Counted from the stretch's first letter, positions 25,373 through 34,251 are shown. The stretch: 51,919 bases of DNA from Candidatus Omnitrophota bacterium (GCA_029568995.1 JAKPYU010000080.1:1-51919); one strand, 5' to 3'. A program made the numbers and translations. The notes: generated from the letters alone by a model not told the origin.

Positions 25373-26143
25373 ATGCCGAAACAGGTTTTCCTTTTACTTG
25401 TGGTTGCCCTCCTCGGCTGCGCAAGCGACCCTCGGAAATCCCTGACCCCAGCGGACCCGATTCCGGTAGATCCACGCGCACGACCATTGACGGCGGACTT
25501 GTTTCAGAATGCCGTTCTGATTTCGGTTGACATCCAGAACAGCAAGCCCGGTCCGCCGGTAACCGAAGAAACGATGGACAAAGCCTGGGCCTCGTGGGGA
25601 TTCACACCGCAGGATGTCAACGCCGCGAACGAATTCTTCTTCACCTCGGCATTGCCGAACGCGGCAAAAGTGGTTCGCTATTTCCACAAACGGAAATTGC
25701 CGGTGATTCTGATCCGTTGGGGATGCCGATTTAAGGATGGAATGGATCTGGACCCGGAGGTTCGGAGCACACTTCAAATAAAACAGAACGGCACGAGTGA
25801 GGGAATGGTTCCCCTCGAGGATGATCCCGGCTCGCAGGTTCATCCGGCGCTCGATCCGCAGCCGGATGACTACATTCTTCCGAAAACCGCGCAGGATGCG
25901 TTTACTTCCTCCAACATCGGATTTGTATTGGAGAACCTTCGCGCAAAGAACCTGTTTCTCATGGGCGGTCACACAGGGGCATGCCTGGGGAAAACCTCGA
26001 AAAGCGCAAAGGAAAGAGGCTATACAATTCTCTGCATTGAAGATGCCACTTTCGATGCCACGGAAAGCCGGCGGATTCCCAACCTGAATGCTGTCGGATA
26101 TGACTATATCTGTACGACAGAGCAGGTTCTGAGCCTGGAGTAA
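25373..26143 (+). CDS. Isochorismatase-family cysteine hydrolase, lipoprotein
   Basis: A 256-residue protein with a lipoprotein signal (VALLGC, Cys16). The mature part is a cysteine hydrolase of the isochorismatase family with a plausible triad: Asp53 (ISVDIQN), Lys171 (LPKTAQDAF) and Cys204 (GGHTGACLGKT). Members hydrolyse amides or enol ethers (nicotinamide, carbamates, isochorismate). Anchoring one in the envelope is uncommon. No clear Shine-Dalgarno is seen; translation may be coupled to the ThuA gene just upstream. Substrate unknown. Confidence 0.85.
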   Translation: MPKQVFLLLVVALLGCASDPRKSLTPADPIPVDPRARPLTADLFQNAVLISVDIQNSKPGPPVTEETMDKAWASWGFTPQDVNAANEFFFTSALPNAAKVVRYFHKRKLPVILIRWGCRFKDGMDLDPEVRSTLQIKQNGTSEGMVPLEDDPGSQVHPALDPQPDDYILPKTAQDAFTSSNIGFVLENLRAKNLFLMGGHTGACLGKTSKSAKERGYTILCIEDATFDATESRRIPNLNAVGYDYICTTEQVLSLE

Positions 26144-26194
26144 TACTCGTCGCAATGACGGGATACAAATAACGTGGGAGGTGGAACAAGGAAT

Positions 26195-26227
26195 CCCTCA
26201 CCCTGACCCTCTCCCGGAGGGAGAGGG
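26195..26227 (-). repeat. REP-like repeat, copy 3 (inverted)
   Basis: CCCTCACCCTGACCCTCTCC followed by CGGAGGGAGAGGG is the reverse complement of the copies at 7503, 13991 and 35823, with one change in the tail. It lies between two convergent genes. Confidence 0.85.
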
Positions 26228-26285
26228 AAACTTGCACCGGCTGTGGATAGATGTCCGACCTGTCAACGACGGCGAACGGAAAATG

Positions 26286-28178
26286 TTACCTCCATACGAC
26301 CTGCACGATCTCGTAAATAAAAACACTCGGAACGGTGAATTCCACTGCGCCAGACTGTTCGCGAAACTCCAGGGCGAGATCGTCCGCCCGTAACGGATTG
26401 CTGGTCACCACTCTTCCTACGCGCTTTCCGGCTGGAACCTGTACTCGAATCTTTACATCATTTATTGGTTGGTCCGACAGATAGTTGACCAGATGGACCA
26501 GGCGGCGCCCCTCCTGTTCCGTAGTCTCCGCGCAAAGTCCAAGCGGCCCATCGACGGACATGGACAGTTCGCTACCGCACAGCTCGGTAATTGCCTTGAC
26601 ACATTCATCCGGGCCGGTGAGATATCGAACATTCGCATCCTTCATTTCACTGAACGGAGATTGTTCTCTCTGATGCATCCATTCATCATATAGCGCAGCT
26701 TCGCCCACAAAGCATAATTTCCCTCCTGTTTTCAGGAAGTCCTTGATAGCCGCAATATCGGAATCGGACAACGCCACACACCCAGCCAGGACCAGGCAAC
26801 GGTATTGGTTCAACTCTGCCAGAAGATTGTCTCCGATGATCTGGAAAGGAATCCGGTTCTCGATCAATTTCTGTTCGACCGCTCCGGTCAGCCGTCCGTT
26901 CGCAGGATCGGAAAACACCTGAGATGGAAAGCTGCGCAATACCGCTACATCCGCAACAACCTGTGCGTTACGCAGGAGATCGCGCCGATTTTTGTAGAAT
27001 TGAATGTATGGCGCAATCTCCAGCGTTACAGGGATCCCGGAAGCCGGCTTGGAGACAATTTGATCGTATTCAAACCAGCAAATACAGCCCAGGCAATCCG
27101 GATTGAATGCCATGGATTCCGCCGCTTCCACGGGAGTTGTCGTGTATGCGAACGCGATATTGTTCATTCGTCTGGCAAATTTGTAGGTACGAATTCGCGT
27201 AATCAGATTTCTTTCCTGCAGTCCCGGATGTCTTCCCTCATCCCAGAATGCCTCCCCGCCTTGCAACAGCCCGGCATGATCTATCGGTGGATGAATCCAC
27301 TCCGGAACGCCGCCAGGGTTGCATTCCACCAGGATATCCTTGCGGAGGCTTCGCGCGTACTTCGACATGTCCAAGTAGGATTCTGTCAATGAATCACAGG
27401 TGAATCTCAGCCAGGCCGCACGCAGCGGATTTTGCCCATCCGTTTCCATGGGCGGCAGCACAGTATTCACGTCTTCCACCCCCATATCCTTGAGTTGTGC
27501 CGAACTGAAATTACTTTTGAGATACTCTCGAAATCGCTCGACCGAATTGTCATCCATGCCGGGGCCGACACTATAATTATCGAAATGAATCAAATCGGTT
27601 CGGATCTCTTCAATCGCGAATCGAATCAGGTTCTTATAGAACACTTGTGCCTCTGGGTGGTTTCGGTTCCAGTAATAGCGATAGGCCGCCTTGCCGTAGG
27701 TGACAGGCTTTTTGTCTTTATTAAGGACAACCCAGTCTTTTGCCTCCGGTGTTTCCTGGAATAGCAGTTCCCAGCCGAACGCCCCGCTGTAGTTGTACAC
27801 GCCGACATACATTCCTGCGTCGTGGCACAATTTGGAGAACCGAACGGCATCCGCCATGCTTTCCCGTTCATGTTCCAGGCCGAATCCCTTATAGCAGTGC
27901 ATCATGACAAAATTCACACCGAGAGACTTCAGTTGCGCCACCATCTCCGGGCTGTGTTCGCGCAGGTATGCAGCCTGTTTTTCGGCAGTGGGAGTATAAC
28001 CTTCGCTTCCGTCACGTCGGACGCGAAACAGCAGCGGCTCCCAGCTTCCTGCCATGATAATTCCTTCGTCCTGCACCCAGGCCGGGCGCTGGTCGAGCGG
28101 GAGCGTCAGATTCTCCGTAAGAGCAGGAACAGCGAGAAGAAAGAAACAGAAAACGAGAGAGAGTCGCTTGGCAGTCAT
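26286..28178 (-). CDS. Exported glycoside hydrolase-like protein (TIM barrel plus trimerisation-like domain)
   Basis: A 630-residue protein with a signal peptide (KRLSLVFCFFLLAVPALT). Residues ~60-370 read as a TIM barrel: LGVNFVMMHCYKGFG, DAGMYVGVYNYSGAFGWEL, TDLIHFDNYSVG, where the Asp/Asn stretch lies at a strand end, and ILVECNPGG. Residues ~400-520 resemble the GH42 trimerisation domain (a class-I-glutaminase-like fold, LAGCVALSDSDIAAIKDFLK). A C-terminal beta domain (VHLVNYLSDQPINDVKIRV) closes it. GGAGG lies 9 nt before ATG 28178; ATG 28184 is also possible. The family is uncertain; it may be a beta-galactosidase-like or inactive carbohydrate-binding enzyme. Confidence 0.6.
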   Translation of the reverse strand: MTAKRLSLVFCFFLLAVPALTENLTLPLDQRPAWVQDEGIIMAGSWEPLLFRVRRDGSEGYTPTAEKQAAYLREHSPEMVAQLKSLGVNFVMMHCYKGFGLEHERESMADAVRFSKLCHDAGMYVGVYNYSGAFGWELLFQETPEAKDWVVLNKDKKPVTYGKAAYRYYWNRNHPEAQVFYKNLIRFAIEEIRTDLIHFDNYSVGPGMDDNSVERFREYLKSNFSSAQLKDMGVEDVNTVLPPMETDGQNPLRAAWLRFTCDSLTESYLDMSKYARSLRKDILVECNPGGVPEWIHPPIDHAGLLQGGEAFWDEGRHPGLQERNLITRIRTYKFARRMNNIAFAYTTTPVEAAESMAFNPDCLGCICWFEYDQIVSKPASGIPVTLEIAPYIQFYKNRRDLLRNAQVVADVAVLRSFPSQVFSDPANGRLTGAVEQKLIENRIPFQIIGDNLLAELNQYRCLVLAGCVALSDSDIAAIKDFLKTGGKLCFVGEAALYDEWMHQREQSPFSEMKDANVRYLTGPDECVKAITELCGSELSMSVDGPLGLCAETTEQEGRRLVHLVNYLSDQPINDVKIRVQVPAGKRVGRVVTSNPLRADDLALEFREQSGAVEFTVPSVFIYEIVQVVWR

Positions 28179-28298
28179 CGTCATGGACCTCCGTGGAAAG
28201 ATCGGTTGCCCAAGCATAGCACACCCGCAGGCAGTGAAGATACCGGCCTTTCCGACCGTCCCATGAACGATAGGCATCTCAAGAGCAGCGTACTAGAA

Positions 28299-28308
28299 TT
28301 GTATACAA
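28299..28308. promoter_or_regulatory. Candidate GntR-type operator TTGTATACAA
   Basis: A perfect 10-bp palindrome in the 158-nt gap between the divergent glycosidase-like gene and the esterase-like gene, 28 nt before ATG 28337. The TAGAAT-like hexamer just before it could be a -10. The pattern resembles operators of some GntR-family repressors. No GntR gene is in the window. Confidence 0.4.
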
Positions 28309-28336
28309 CACACTCCCGACAGTTGGAGGACTCGGA

Positions 28337-30478
28337 ATGCCCCGACTTTGTGTATTCTTTCTCACCCTGCTTTTCCTTGGAAACTCAATTATGGCGCAAA
28401 TCCCAGTGAAATTGTCCATTTCGGAGAAGGGAACCGGGCATCCGCTCCGGCTGCCGGTCCGTTTGACGACGTCGGACGGACAGGTACTGATTCCAGAGAA
28501 TGCCGAGATCGCGGAGATCTATCTGGAGAAGGACGGGATTCCCAGGCCGGATGCGTCCATTTATGTTGATGGGGCACTGGAGTTCGATGCGCCGGAGGGA
28601 CCTCTGTCATGCGAGGTGGCCGGGGCCTTCCGCTATCATTTCTTCAAACGGACCTACCCGATATCCAAAGGCCGAGCCGAAATCTCGATTGAACTGACGC
28701 CGTGGGAAATAGGAGAACGGCTTCGGCGCAAAGACCTGCCCACTGGGGATGTAGCATTGTGGACATACTCATCCGGTTTGGATGGATGTTTGCAGGCTTT
28801 CCAGATTGCCATCCCTGAGAAGTACGATCCCGCCGTTCCAATTCCGCTTCGTTTTCATCTGCACGGGCACGGCGGCGGGAAAAACGTCGCGCCGTATGCG
28901 GACCGCCTGGACAGCGCACCCCGCGATCCCGATATGATCCGAGTCAGCCCCATCTGTCGGGGAGATACGCATTACCAGGGCATGGGGGAGTATGAGTTCT
29001 TTGAGATCTACAACGGTCTTCAGAAGGCGTTGAATATCGACCTGGACCGTGTGATGGTGGAAGGATACTCGATGGGTGGAGCAGGAACTTGGCATCTGGC
29101 GGGACGGTTTCCCTATCTCTTTTCCGCTGCATTTCCTCATTCCGGCTATCTGGACTATCGGGTGTTTCTCTGGACAGCGCGAGGGATGGATGAAGAGGGC
29201 CGATTGTATCGGGATGGAGGATATGGGCGGATATTCCGCCAGGTATCCGGGGATCGCCTCGACTATTGGAGAAAAATTCGCGGTCTCGTCATAGAGGATT
29301 GGCAGGTTCCGCTCTACGAACGGCAGGGAACCATGGATGTATTGGAGAATACGCTGAACCTGCCGATGCTTTTCTCACATGGGATCTACGACATGTCTAT
29401 TTTCGGCGGTGTGGATATCGAGAACAGTTATCGCGCCTGGAAACGATTTCAGGAACTGGGGTATCCGCAAAAGTATTTTGTGGAATTACCCAAGGCCGGT
29501 CTGGGACATGGGGGGCGCTATACCGCGATGGAGGGTTCCGCCCCGTTCAAGGAAGAGCAGGACCTGCCCCCCGACATGGCGGCCATTCAGAATAATCTTC
29601 GTAATGCTCGCCGTGATCCCTGGCCGCGACATGTTGTGTTGCGAACCAATACACTGGAATACAACAAGAACGCCTGGGGGGAGTTGGACGCATTGGATCG
29701 ACATTGGCGCGATACGCTGATTGATGTCGAACTTCTCGACAAGGGAGACCTCCAAATTAAGACGCGCAACGTGAAACAGTTTACCTTGAACCTCAGTCCG
29801 GAATTAGTCGGTAACCGTTGCGAAATACCTGTCGTTGTCAATCGCGTGTTCTCTGAGACTTACGCCATTCCCGACAACCGCCTTCTGACTCTGCGATTCG
29901 ATGGGAAATCCTGGGTTCAGCCGGAACAAAGATTTCCGGAGAACCCGACAAAGCGGCACGACCTTCAGGGACCGATTCTGCACGCGTTTCATCGGCCACA
30001 TCTTTATGTCTACTCCACCGACCAGGCGAAAGAGACTGCCGAGAACGCAGCAAAGACTCTCCGGGTCACGAACGGTGGGTGGCTTTGTTCTCTGATGCCC
30101 TGTTCGCAGCAATACCATCCGCTGATTCGTCGCGAGTCGGAAGTAAAACCCTGGGAAATGGAGAATCATCATCTCATCATTTTCGGATTACCGGACAGTA
30201 GTCCCCTCCTGTCATCTCGCGTGGAACGTCTTCCGATTTCCTACGACCCCAAATCCGTTCAATTCGGTGTACGAACTGTTGGGGGAGAACATTTGGAGAT
30301 GTTAATGATCTATCCCGACCCCGTTCAGCCGGACCGATATCTTGTCTGGTGTACTCCGGGAGTGGGAAAGGATGTGTTTGCACAGCTGTGGCATCTGCCG
30401 GATTTTGTGGTATGGGAGAATGGGAAGATCGTTTTTACCGGCTTCTTCGACGAGGAATGGCAACCACGGAACGATTGA
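28337..30478 (+). CDS. Exported alpha/beta-hydrolase (PHB-depolymerase/esterase-like), 713 residues
   Basis: Signal peptide at 1-20 (LCVFFLTLLFLGNSIMAQ). Residues ~20-140 form a beta-rich domain. Residues ~150-400 are an alpha/beta-hydrolase: PLRFHLHGHGGGKN (oxyanion strand), DRVMVEGYSMGGAGTWHLAG with the nucleophile elbow GYSMGG, and LPKAGLGHGGRY with the likely catalytic His. The last ~300 residues form one or two beta domains of unknown role (NLSPELVGNRCEIPVVV). Family examples are secreted feruloyl/acetyl-xylan esterases and phospholipases. GGAGG lies 7 nt before the ATG. It is convergent with the next gene, 8 nt away. Confidence 0.78.
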   Translation: MPRLCVFFLTLLFLGNSIMAQIPVKLSISEKGTGHPLRLPVRLTTSDGQVLIPENAEIAEIYLEKDGIPRPDASIYVDGALEFDAPEGPLSCEVAGAFRYHFFKRTYPISKGRAEISIELTPWEIGERLRRKDLPTGDVALWTYSSGLDGCLQAFQIAIPEKYDPAVPIPLRFHLHGHGGGKNVAPYADRLDSAPRDPDMIRVSPICRGDTHYQGMGEYEFFEIYNGLQKALNIDLDRVMVEGYSMGGAGTWHLAGRFPYLFSAAFPHSGYLDYRVFLWTARGMDEEGRLYRDGGYGRIFRQVSGDRLDYWRKIRGLVIEDWQVPLYERQGTMDVLENTLNLPMLFSHGIYDMSIFGGVDIENSYRAWKRFQELGYPQKYFVELPKAGLGHGGRYTAMEGSAPFKEEQDLPPDMAAIQNNLRNARRDPWPRHVVLRTNTLEYNKNAWGELDALDRHWRDTLIDVELLDKGDLQIKTRNVKQFTLNLSPELVGNRCEIPVVVNRVFSETYAIPDNRLLTLRFDGKSWVQPEQRFPENPTKRHDLQGPILHAFHRPHLYVYSTDQAKETAENAAKTLRVTNGGWLCSLMPCSQQYHPLIRRESEVKPWEMENHHLIIFGLPDSSPLLSSRVERLPISYDPKSVQFGVRTVGGEHLEMLMIYPDPVQPDRYLVWCTPGVGKDVFAQLWHLPDFVVWENGKIVFTGFFDEEWQPRND

Positions 30479-30486
30479 TACGCGGC

Positions 30487-31947
30487 TCAATCCTCCTCTA
30501 TGGGAAACCAGACCATGGCGATGATCCAGCAGACTAGATACACCGTCATGAGCGTATAGAGCGGCCGTCCATACAGGAAAAGATCCTTCAGGTTCCAGGA
30601 GGCCGCAAAATTGAGTATCGTCCAGAGCATCTGGATGAATACCGCGATGACATGGAATCCGATAAACAGCCGGATGATGGACCAGCCTGTTCCCTGACGG
30701 GGGGCTTGCGAATAAAGCCATCGCCACATCGGAACGGCACAAACCACGATTCCGATTATTAGCATAGGCCAGGCATAGGTCAGTACCTCAAAGAGGCTGA
30801 TTACCGAGCCGTCCGGTGTTCCCCAGCCGGTGTCGGCGGTGTAAGTGTGTTTCGCCTCGGTCGCGGTAAACAAACAAGTCTCCAGAGGGGTTTGCAGTCC
30901 GACGATGATCCAGGGCCACCATCGCCCCGCGGTCAATCCGGCAAAAACAAGAACCCCGAAGATGAACGGGAATACGGCTAGAAATACTCCCATCGGGTAA
31001 TCGAGTACAAAGGTAGTCGGATAAGGGAAAAAATATCCGGCGACAATCCACAACCAGATGATGATCCCGATCCATTCCGCCTTGGGCGAAAGCGCTTGGC
31101 CGATTGGTTCTCCTGCCGGGATCTCCTCGGGGCGGGTTCGAAGCGCCGCAAGGGAAATAAAGACGCCGACGATAAAGCCATGCGTCATTTCCATGACTTT
31201 CCACCAGTCGATCCACGGTTCAAGCCTCATTTCAGGATGCGCCCAGGAATAAGACTGGATCATCTGGCCCACGGAGAATCCAATCCCGCCACCCAGAATA
31301 CCGGCCATTCCGAATCGGAACGTGAGAACATCTTTTTTGATGGCCTTTGCATAGATCAGCAGCACTACCATCCCCGCCCAGATGGCAGCCCAGCACTCGG
31401 TGCGACCGGGCAAGCTGGGATCGTTCGGATTGAAGGAGAACCGGATAAGTGGGAGATCGCCCGAAAGGAAGTTCGGGCGGTTGAACAGGAAGAGTCCCAG
31501 GAACGAGGCAACAGTCATGGCCAGTAACAGCAGGGAAACCTCCTGCCACCTGTATCGTTTCCAGTTCAACCCGAATCCGATGAACGCCGCACCAATCCCG
31601 CTCCACGCCGCTCCTTTCACCGCTACACCCAACATGCCCCACCAATAATATGCGCCACCGGCGGCATCCCACTTTGTCAACTGGAATGTCTGCCCGTAGG
31701 TCATCTCGCCGCCGTACCAATACCCCATCGCCCCGAATGCAGCGAGACGCATCAGGGTATGCACATCCGCAGGCTCACGGGTCAGTCCCAAAATTCCCGC
31801 TACCGCCAGGGCGATGAACACACCGGGAACGCTGGAGCCGGGCGCATGGCCGATCATTCCGTTGATCGCCCACCCCAGCGCCATCAGGCAACCGCAGGAG
31901 AAGACCGTTATCGCCGGGTGTTGCCGGTGTTCCGTTCGACGTGTCAT
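30487..31947 (-). CDS. Polytopic membrane protein of unknown function
   Basis: A 486-residue inner-membrane protein with about 12-13 hydrophobic segments. Pro/Trp-rich loops mark it (GAYYWWGMLGVAVKGAAWSG, WIDWWKVMEMTHGF, YSWAHPEM). I do not recognise a characterised family; similar long membrane proteins occur in planctomycete-like genomes. ATG 31947 is used; a GTG at 31962 is in frame but lies in the likely ribosome-binding region (GGTGGGG). Charged residues are few inside the helices, so a channel, transporter or enzyme cannot be told apart. Confidence 0.7.
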   Translation of the reverse strand: MTRRTEHRQHPAITVFSCGCLMALGWAINGMIGHAPGSSVPGVFIALAVAGILGLTREPADVHTLMRLAAFGAMGYWYGGEMTYGQTFQLTKWDAAGGAYYWWGMLGVAVKGAAWSGIGAAFIGFGLNWKRYRWQEVSLLLLAMTVASFLGLFLFNRPNFLSGDLPLIRFSFNPNDPSLPGRTECWAAIWAGMVVLLIYAKAIKKDVLTFRFGMAGILGGGIGFSVGQMIQSYSWAHPEMRLEPWIDWWKVMEMTHGFIVGVFISLAALRTRPEEIPAGEPIGQALSPKAEWIGIIIWLWIVAGYFFPYPTTFVLDYPMGVFLAVFPFIFGVLVFAGLTAGRWWPWIIVGLQTPLETCLFTATEAKHTYTADTGWGTPDGSVISLFEVLTYAWPMLIIGIVVCAVPMWRWLYSQAPRQGTGWSIIRLFIGFHVIAVFIQMLWTILNFAASWNLKDLFLYGRPLYTLMTVYLVCWIIAMVWFPIEED

Positions 31948-32076
31948 GTAGAGATACCCCACCTGGTTGGATAGTCACTCACGCGCCGAGCATAACACAA
32001 AGAACCAGGCGATTGAACATCCGATTCCAGGGCGTTGCCCTTCGCTATCCTGCCTCACCCCTGTGGATTTGCCCTT

Positions 32077-32104
32077 GGAGTGCGGCAGCGTCAGCTGCCG
32101 CCTT
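32077..32104 (+). repeat. Short palindromic repeat, family 1, copy b
   Basis: GCGGCAGC and GCTGCCGC form an 8-bp stem around GTCA, with the same flanks GGAGT and CTT as the copy at 864-891. The fifth stem pair is C-G here and G-C there. Confidence 0.8.
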
Positions 32105-32106
32105 TC

Positions 32107-32134
32107 CTGGATTCCGGCTTTCGCCGAATGACGG
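32107..32134 (+). repeat. Dispersed hairpin 'ctggattccggctttcgccg'
   Basis: ATTCCGGC and GCCGAAT form an imperfect stem with a one-base bulge, ending AATGACGG. It resembles a motif (TGGATTCC-stem-GGAATGACGG) common in uncultured and proteobacterial genomes. It lies 2 nt after copy b of family 1. Confidence 0.5.
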
Positions 32135-32150
32135 TTCCGGGATTAAAATG

Positions 32151-32178
32151 GTAGGGGCGACGCATGCGTCGCCCCTAC
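32151..32178. repeat. Palindromic repeat, family 3, core 1
   Basis: A perfect 28-bp palindrome: arms GTAGGGGC / GCCCCTAC with a 12-bp core GACGCATGCGTC. Related elements with other cores are at 35721-35746 and 35776-35802. With the two elements before it, it fills the 267-nt gap between two genes. Confidence 0.9.
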
Positions 32179-32214
32179 ACGATTTGCATTAGAACAGATG
32201 GTTTCACGCAACGA

Positions 32215-33102
32215 TTATTTCCCGTGTTCGCGGGTGAACTCCACGCACTTCATCATATCCGGCACACTATTGTCCCAATTGTATTCGTACTCCATGGAGG
32301 CCACGCCGGAGAAGTGCTGACGGAGAAGTTCATCCAGGATCGCTCCCATGTCCAACACGCCGGTTCCCCAGACCACATCATGGGCTTCGCGGTTGCCGAA
32401 TTCATTCAGATCCTTCAGATGCGCACTCATAATGCGGCCTTTCAGGATCTTCAGCGCCTCAATCGGGTTGACGCCGGACCGCGCCCAGTGCCCCGTATCC
32501 GCGCAGGACCCCATGCGCGGATCGCGATCTTTCACGCATTCCAATACGTAATTCGGATCCCAGTATTTGTATTTTGGATTGTTCGGATTCTTCGGATGGT
32601 TGTGAATGGCGATCTTGATGTTGTATTCCTGGACGAGTTTCTCGATCACGTCGAAAGACCCTTCCTCAGGCTCGGTGGTGATAATGGAGATTCCCATCAA
32701 CTTGGCAAAGTCGAATACTTTCCGGTTTTTTTCCTCATCTTTGCCCAGGCCGACGACACCGTACGCCACCAGGCGAACGCCGGTCTTGTCCAGTTTGCGC
32801 AAGGCCTTGGACCAGACACTCGGCGGGGCATCATGGCTGAACTGTACATCCTTCTCATCCGGGCTGAGGGCTTGTCCCGGATAGGCCTCGATCACATTGC
32901 ATCCCATCTCCTTGGCCTTGTCGATGGCCTCAAAGAAGGTGAATCGGTTGAAGCTGTACGCCTGCGGTCCCAGCGCGATTCCGCCGATACAGCACTCCGG
33001 CGGGAACATGCTCTGGGCATACGCCCCGCTCGGAAATGCGAACGACAGCATCAGAGACCCCAGGAACAAACTGGGAACACGACATCCGGTGAAAAGACTC
33101 AT
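32215..33102 (-). CDS. Exported sugar phosphate isomerase/epimerase-like protein (xylose isomerase-type TIM barrel)
   Basis: A 295-residue protein with a signal peptide to about residue 30 (PSLFLGSLMLSFAFPSGAYA). The barrel shows the family order: GCNVIEAYPGQ, VRLVAYGVV, GISIITTEPE, YNIKIAIHNHP (metal ligands), PRMGSCADTGHWARSG and IMSAHLKDLNEFG, with the late Glu in GVASMEYEYNW. These match the AP endonuclease 2 superfamily of isomerases and epimerases, common and often exported in planctomycete-like bacteria. AAAGGAGG lies 5 nt before ATG 33102; the longer upstream frame is not coding. Substrate unknown. It is divergent from the DUF6807 gene. Confidence 0.85.
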   Translation of the reverse strand: MSLFTGCRVPSLFLGSLMLSFAFPSGAYAQSMFPPECCIGGIALGPQAYSFNRFTFFEAIDKAKEMGCNVIEAYPGQALSPDEKDVQFSHDAPPSVWSKALRKLDKTGVRLVAYGVVGLGKDEEKNRKVFDFAKLMGISIITTEPEEGSFDVIEKLVQEYNIKIAIHNHPKNPNNPKYKYWDPNYVLECVKDRDPRMGSCADTGHWARSGVNPIEALKILKGRIMSAHLKDLNEFGNREAHDVVWGTGVLDMGAILDELLRQHFSGVASMEYEYNWDNSVPDMMKCVEFTREHGK

Positions 33103-33328
33103 GATGTCCTCCTTTCCCGAATCCTTTTTCGGGCAATGTTTGGATTCTTTCATGCAATAATCGTTACTCAGTGTACTGCGATCCGTATCTGCGCAGAAGG
33201 TCGTCCTGATCGACGTGTCGGAGTCGGATCGATCCTGCCTCCCAAACGGAGACATGCTATCATACAAGTTGACCGGTATGATGAATCGGACACCCGAATC
33301 GGAAATCACTGAGGAATCGGAGGGAACC

Positions 33329-34249
33329 ATGATCGCAAGGTTCTTCTATGTGTGGATGCTATGTCTTGGTGCGTTGGTCTTCTGCAGTGGTATTTCGTGG
33401 TCCCAGACTCCTCAACAGGTGTCCGCGAAACTGAAAATCGACGGGGTTCACGTGTCCGTGGACGGGAAGGAATTCACAACGTACCTCAATAGGAAAATGC
33501 AGAAATACCCCTATTTCTATCCGGTCAACGGTCCGGCGAGCGGATTGAGCATCACAACCGAATCCTCGGAACCCTATCCGCACCACCATTCGCTTTTCTT
33601 CGGATGCGACAAAGTCAATGGGGGCAATTACTGGCAGGAAACCCTGGACCAGGGACAGATTATCTCTCGCCAGACCCAGATTCTCCAAAAGGAAGGGAAT
33701 GAGGTGATCTTCACCGATCTCTGTGAATGGAAGCGGAAAGAGGGGCCCTCGCCGTTTGCCGATATTCGCCGAATCATCATTTCCGCCCCGACTCCCGACC
33801 TGCGAATCATTGATTTCGAAATCACCCTGGTCGCTATGAACGATGTGCAGATCGAGAAAACAAATCATTCCCTGTTCTCGGCCCGGATGGTTACCGCACT
33901 TTCCGTGGAGGGTGGCGGAACCCTGGTGAACGCACAAGGCGACAACGCCGAGGAAGGCACATTCGGCAAGGAATCGTCCTGGTGTGATTACTGGGGAAGC
34001 CGGGATGGCGTGAAAGAGGGCTTGGCGATCTTCGTACATCCGAAAAACCGTTGGTCCCCGTCGAAATGGTTCACCCGCGACTATGGGTTCTTTTCTCCGA
34101 CACCCATGAACTGGCTGGATGATACCGGGCTGAAAATGGCGAAGGCGGAACAGCTGCACCTGAAATATCGCTGCTTGATCCACAAAGGCGACACTTACGA
34201 GGCCGACGTTCAGAGCCTATATGAAGATTGGGCTAACAAGGCGCAATAG
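33329..34249 (+). CDS. DUF6807 (PmoA-like) exported protein
   Basis: A 306-residue protein with a signal peptide to about residue 25 (WMLCLGALVFCSGISWSQ). The domain has the hallmarks of DUF6807/'PmoA family' proteins: KYPYFYPVNGPASG, then PYPHHHSLFFGCDKVNGGNYW, with the conserved PHHxSLFF motif, and later EGLAIFVHPKNRWSPSKWF with FFSPTP. Such proteins sit beside Gfo/Idh and sugar-isomerase genes; the activity is not established. GGAGGG lies about 6 nt before the ATG. It probably belongs to the same catabolic theme as the isomerase-like gene facing it. Confidence 0.82.
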   Translation: MIARFFYVWMLCLGALVFCSGISWSQTPQQVSAKLKIDGVHVSVDGKEFTTYLNRKMQKYPYFYPVNGPASGLSITTESSEPYPHHHSLFFGCDKVNGGNYWQETLDQGQIISRQTQILQKEGNEVIFTDLCEWKRKEGPSPFADIRRIIISAPTPDLRIIDFEITLVAMNDVQIEKTNHSLFSARMVTALSVEGGGTLVNAQGDNAEEGTFGKESSWCDYWGSRDGVKEGLAIFVHPKNRWSPSKWFTRDYGFFSPTPMNWLDDTGLKMAKAEQLHLKYRCLIHKGDTYEADVQSLYEDWANKAQ

Positions 34250-34251
34250 AC

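Noticed and set aside
32164-33312. 382-codon plus-strand frame opposite the isomerase-like gene
   Set aside because: The minus frame has a signal peptide, AAAGGAGG and recognisable barrel motifs; the plus frame has none.
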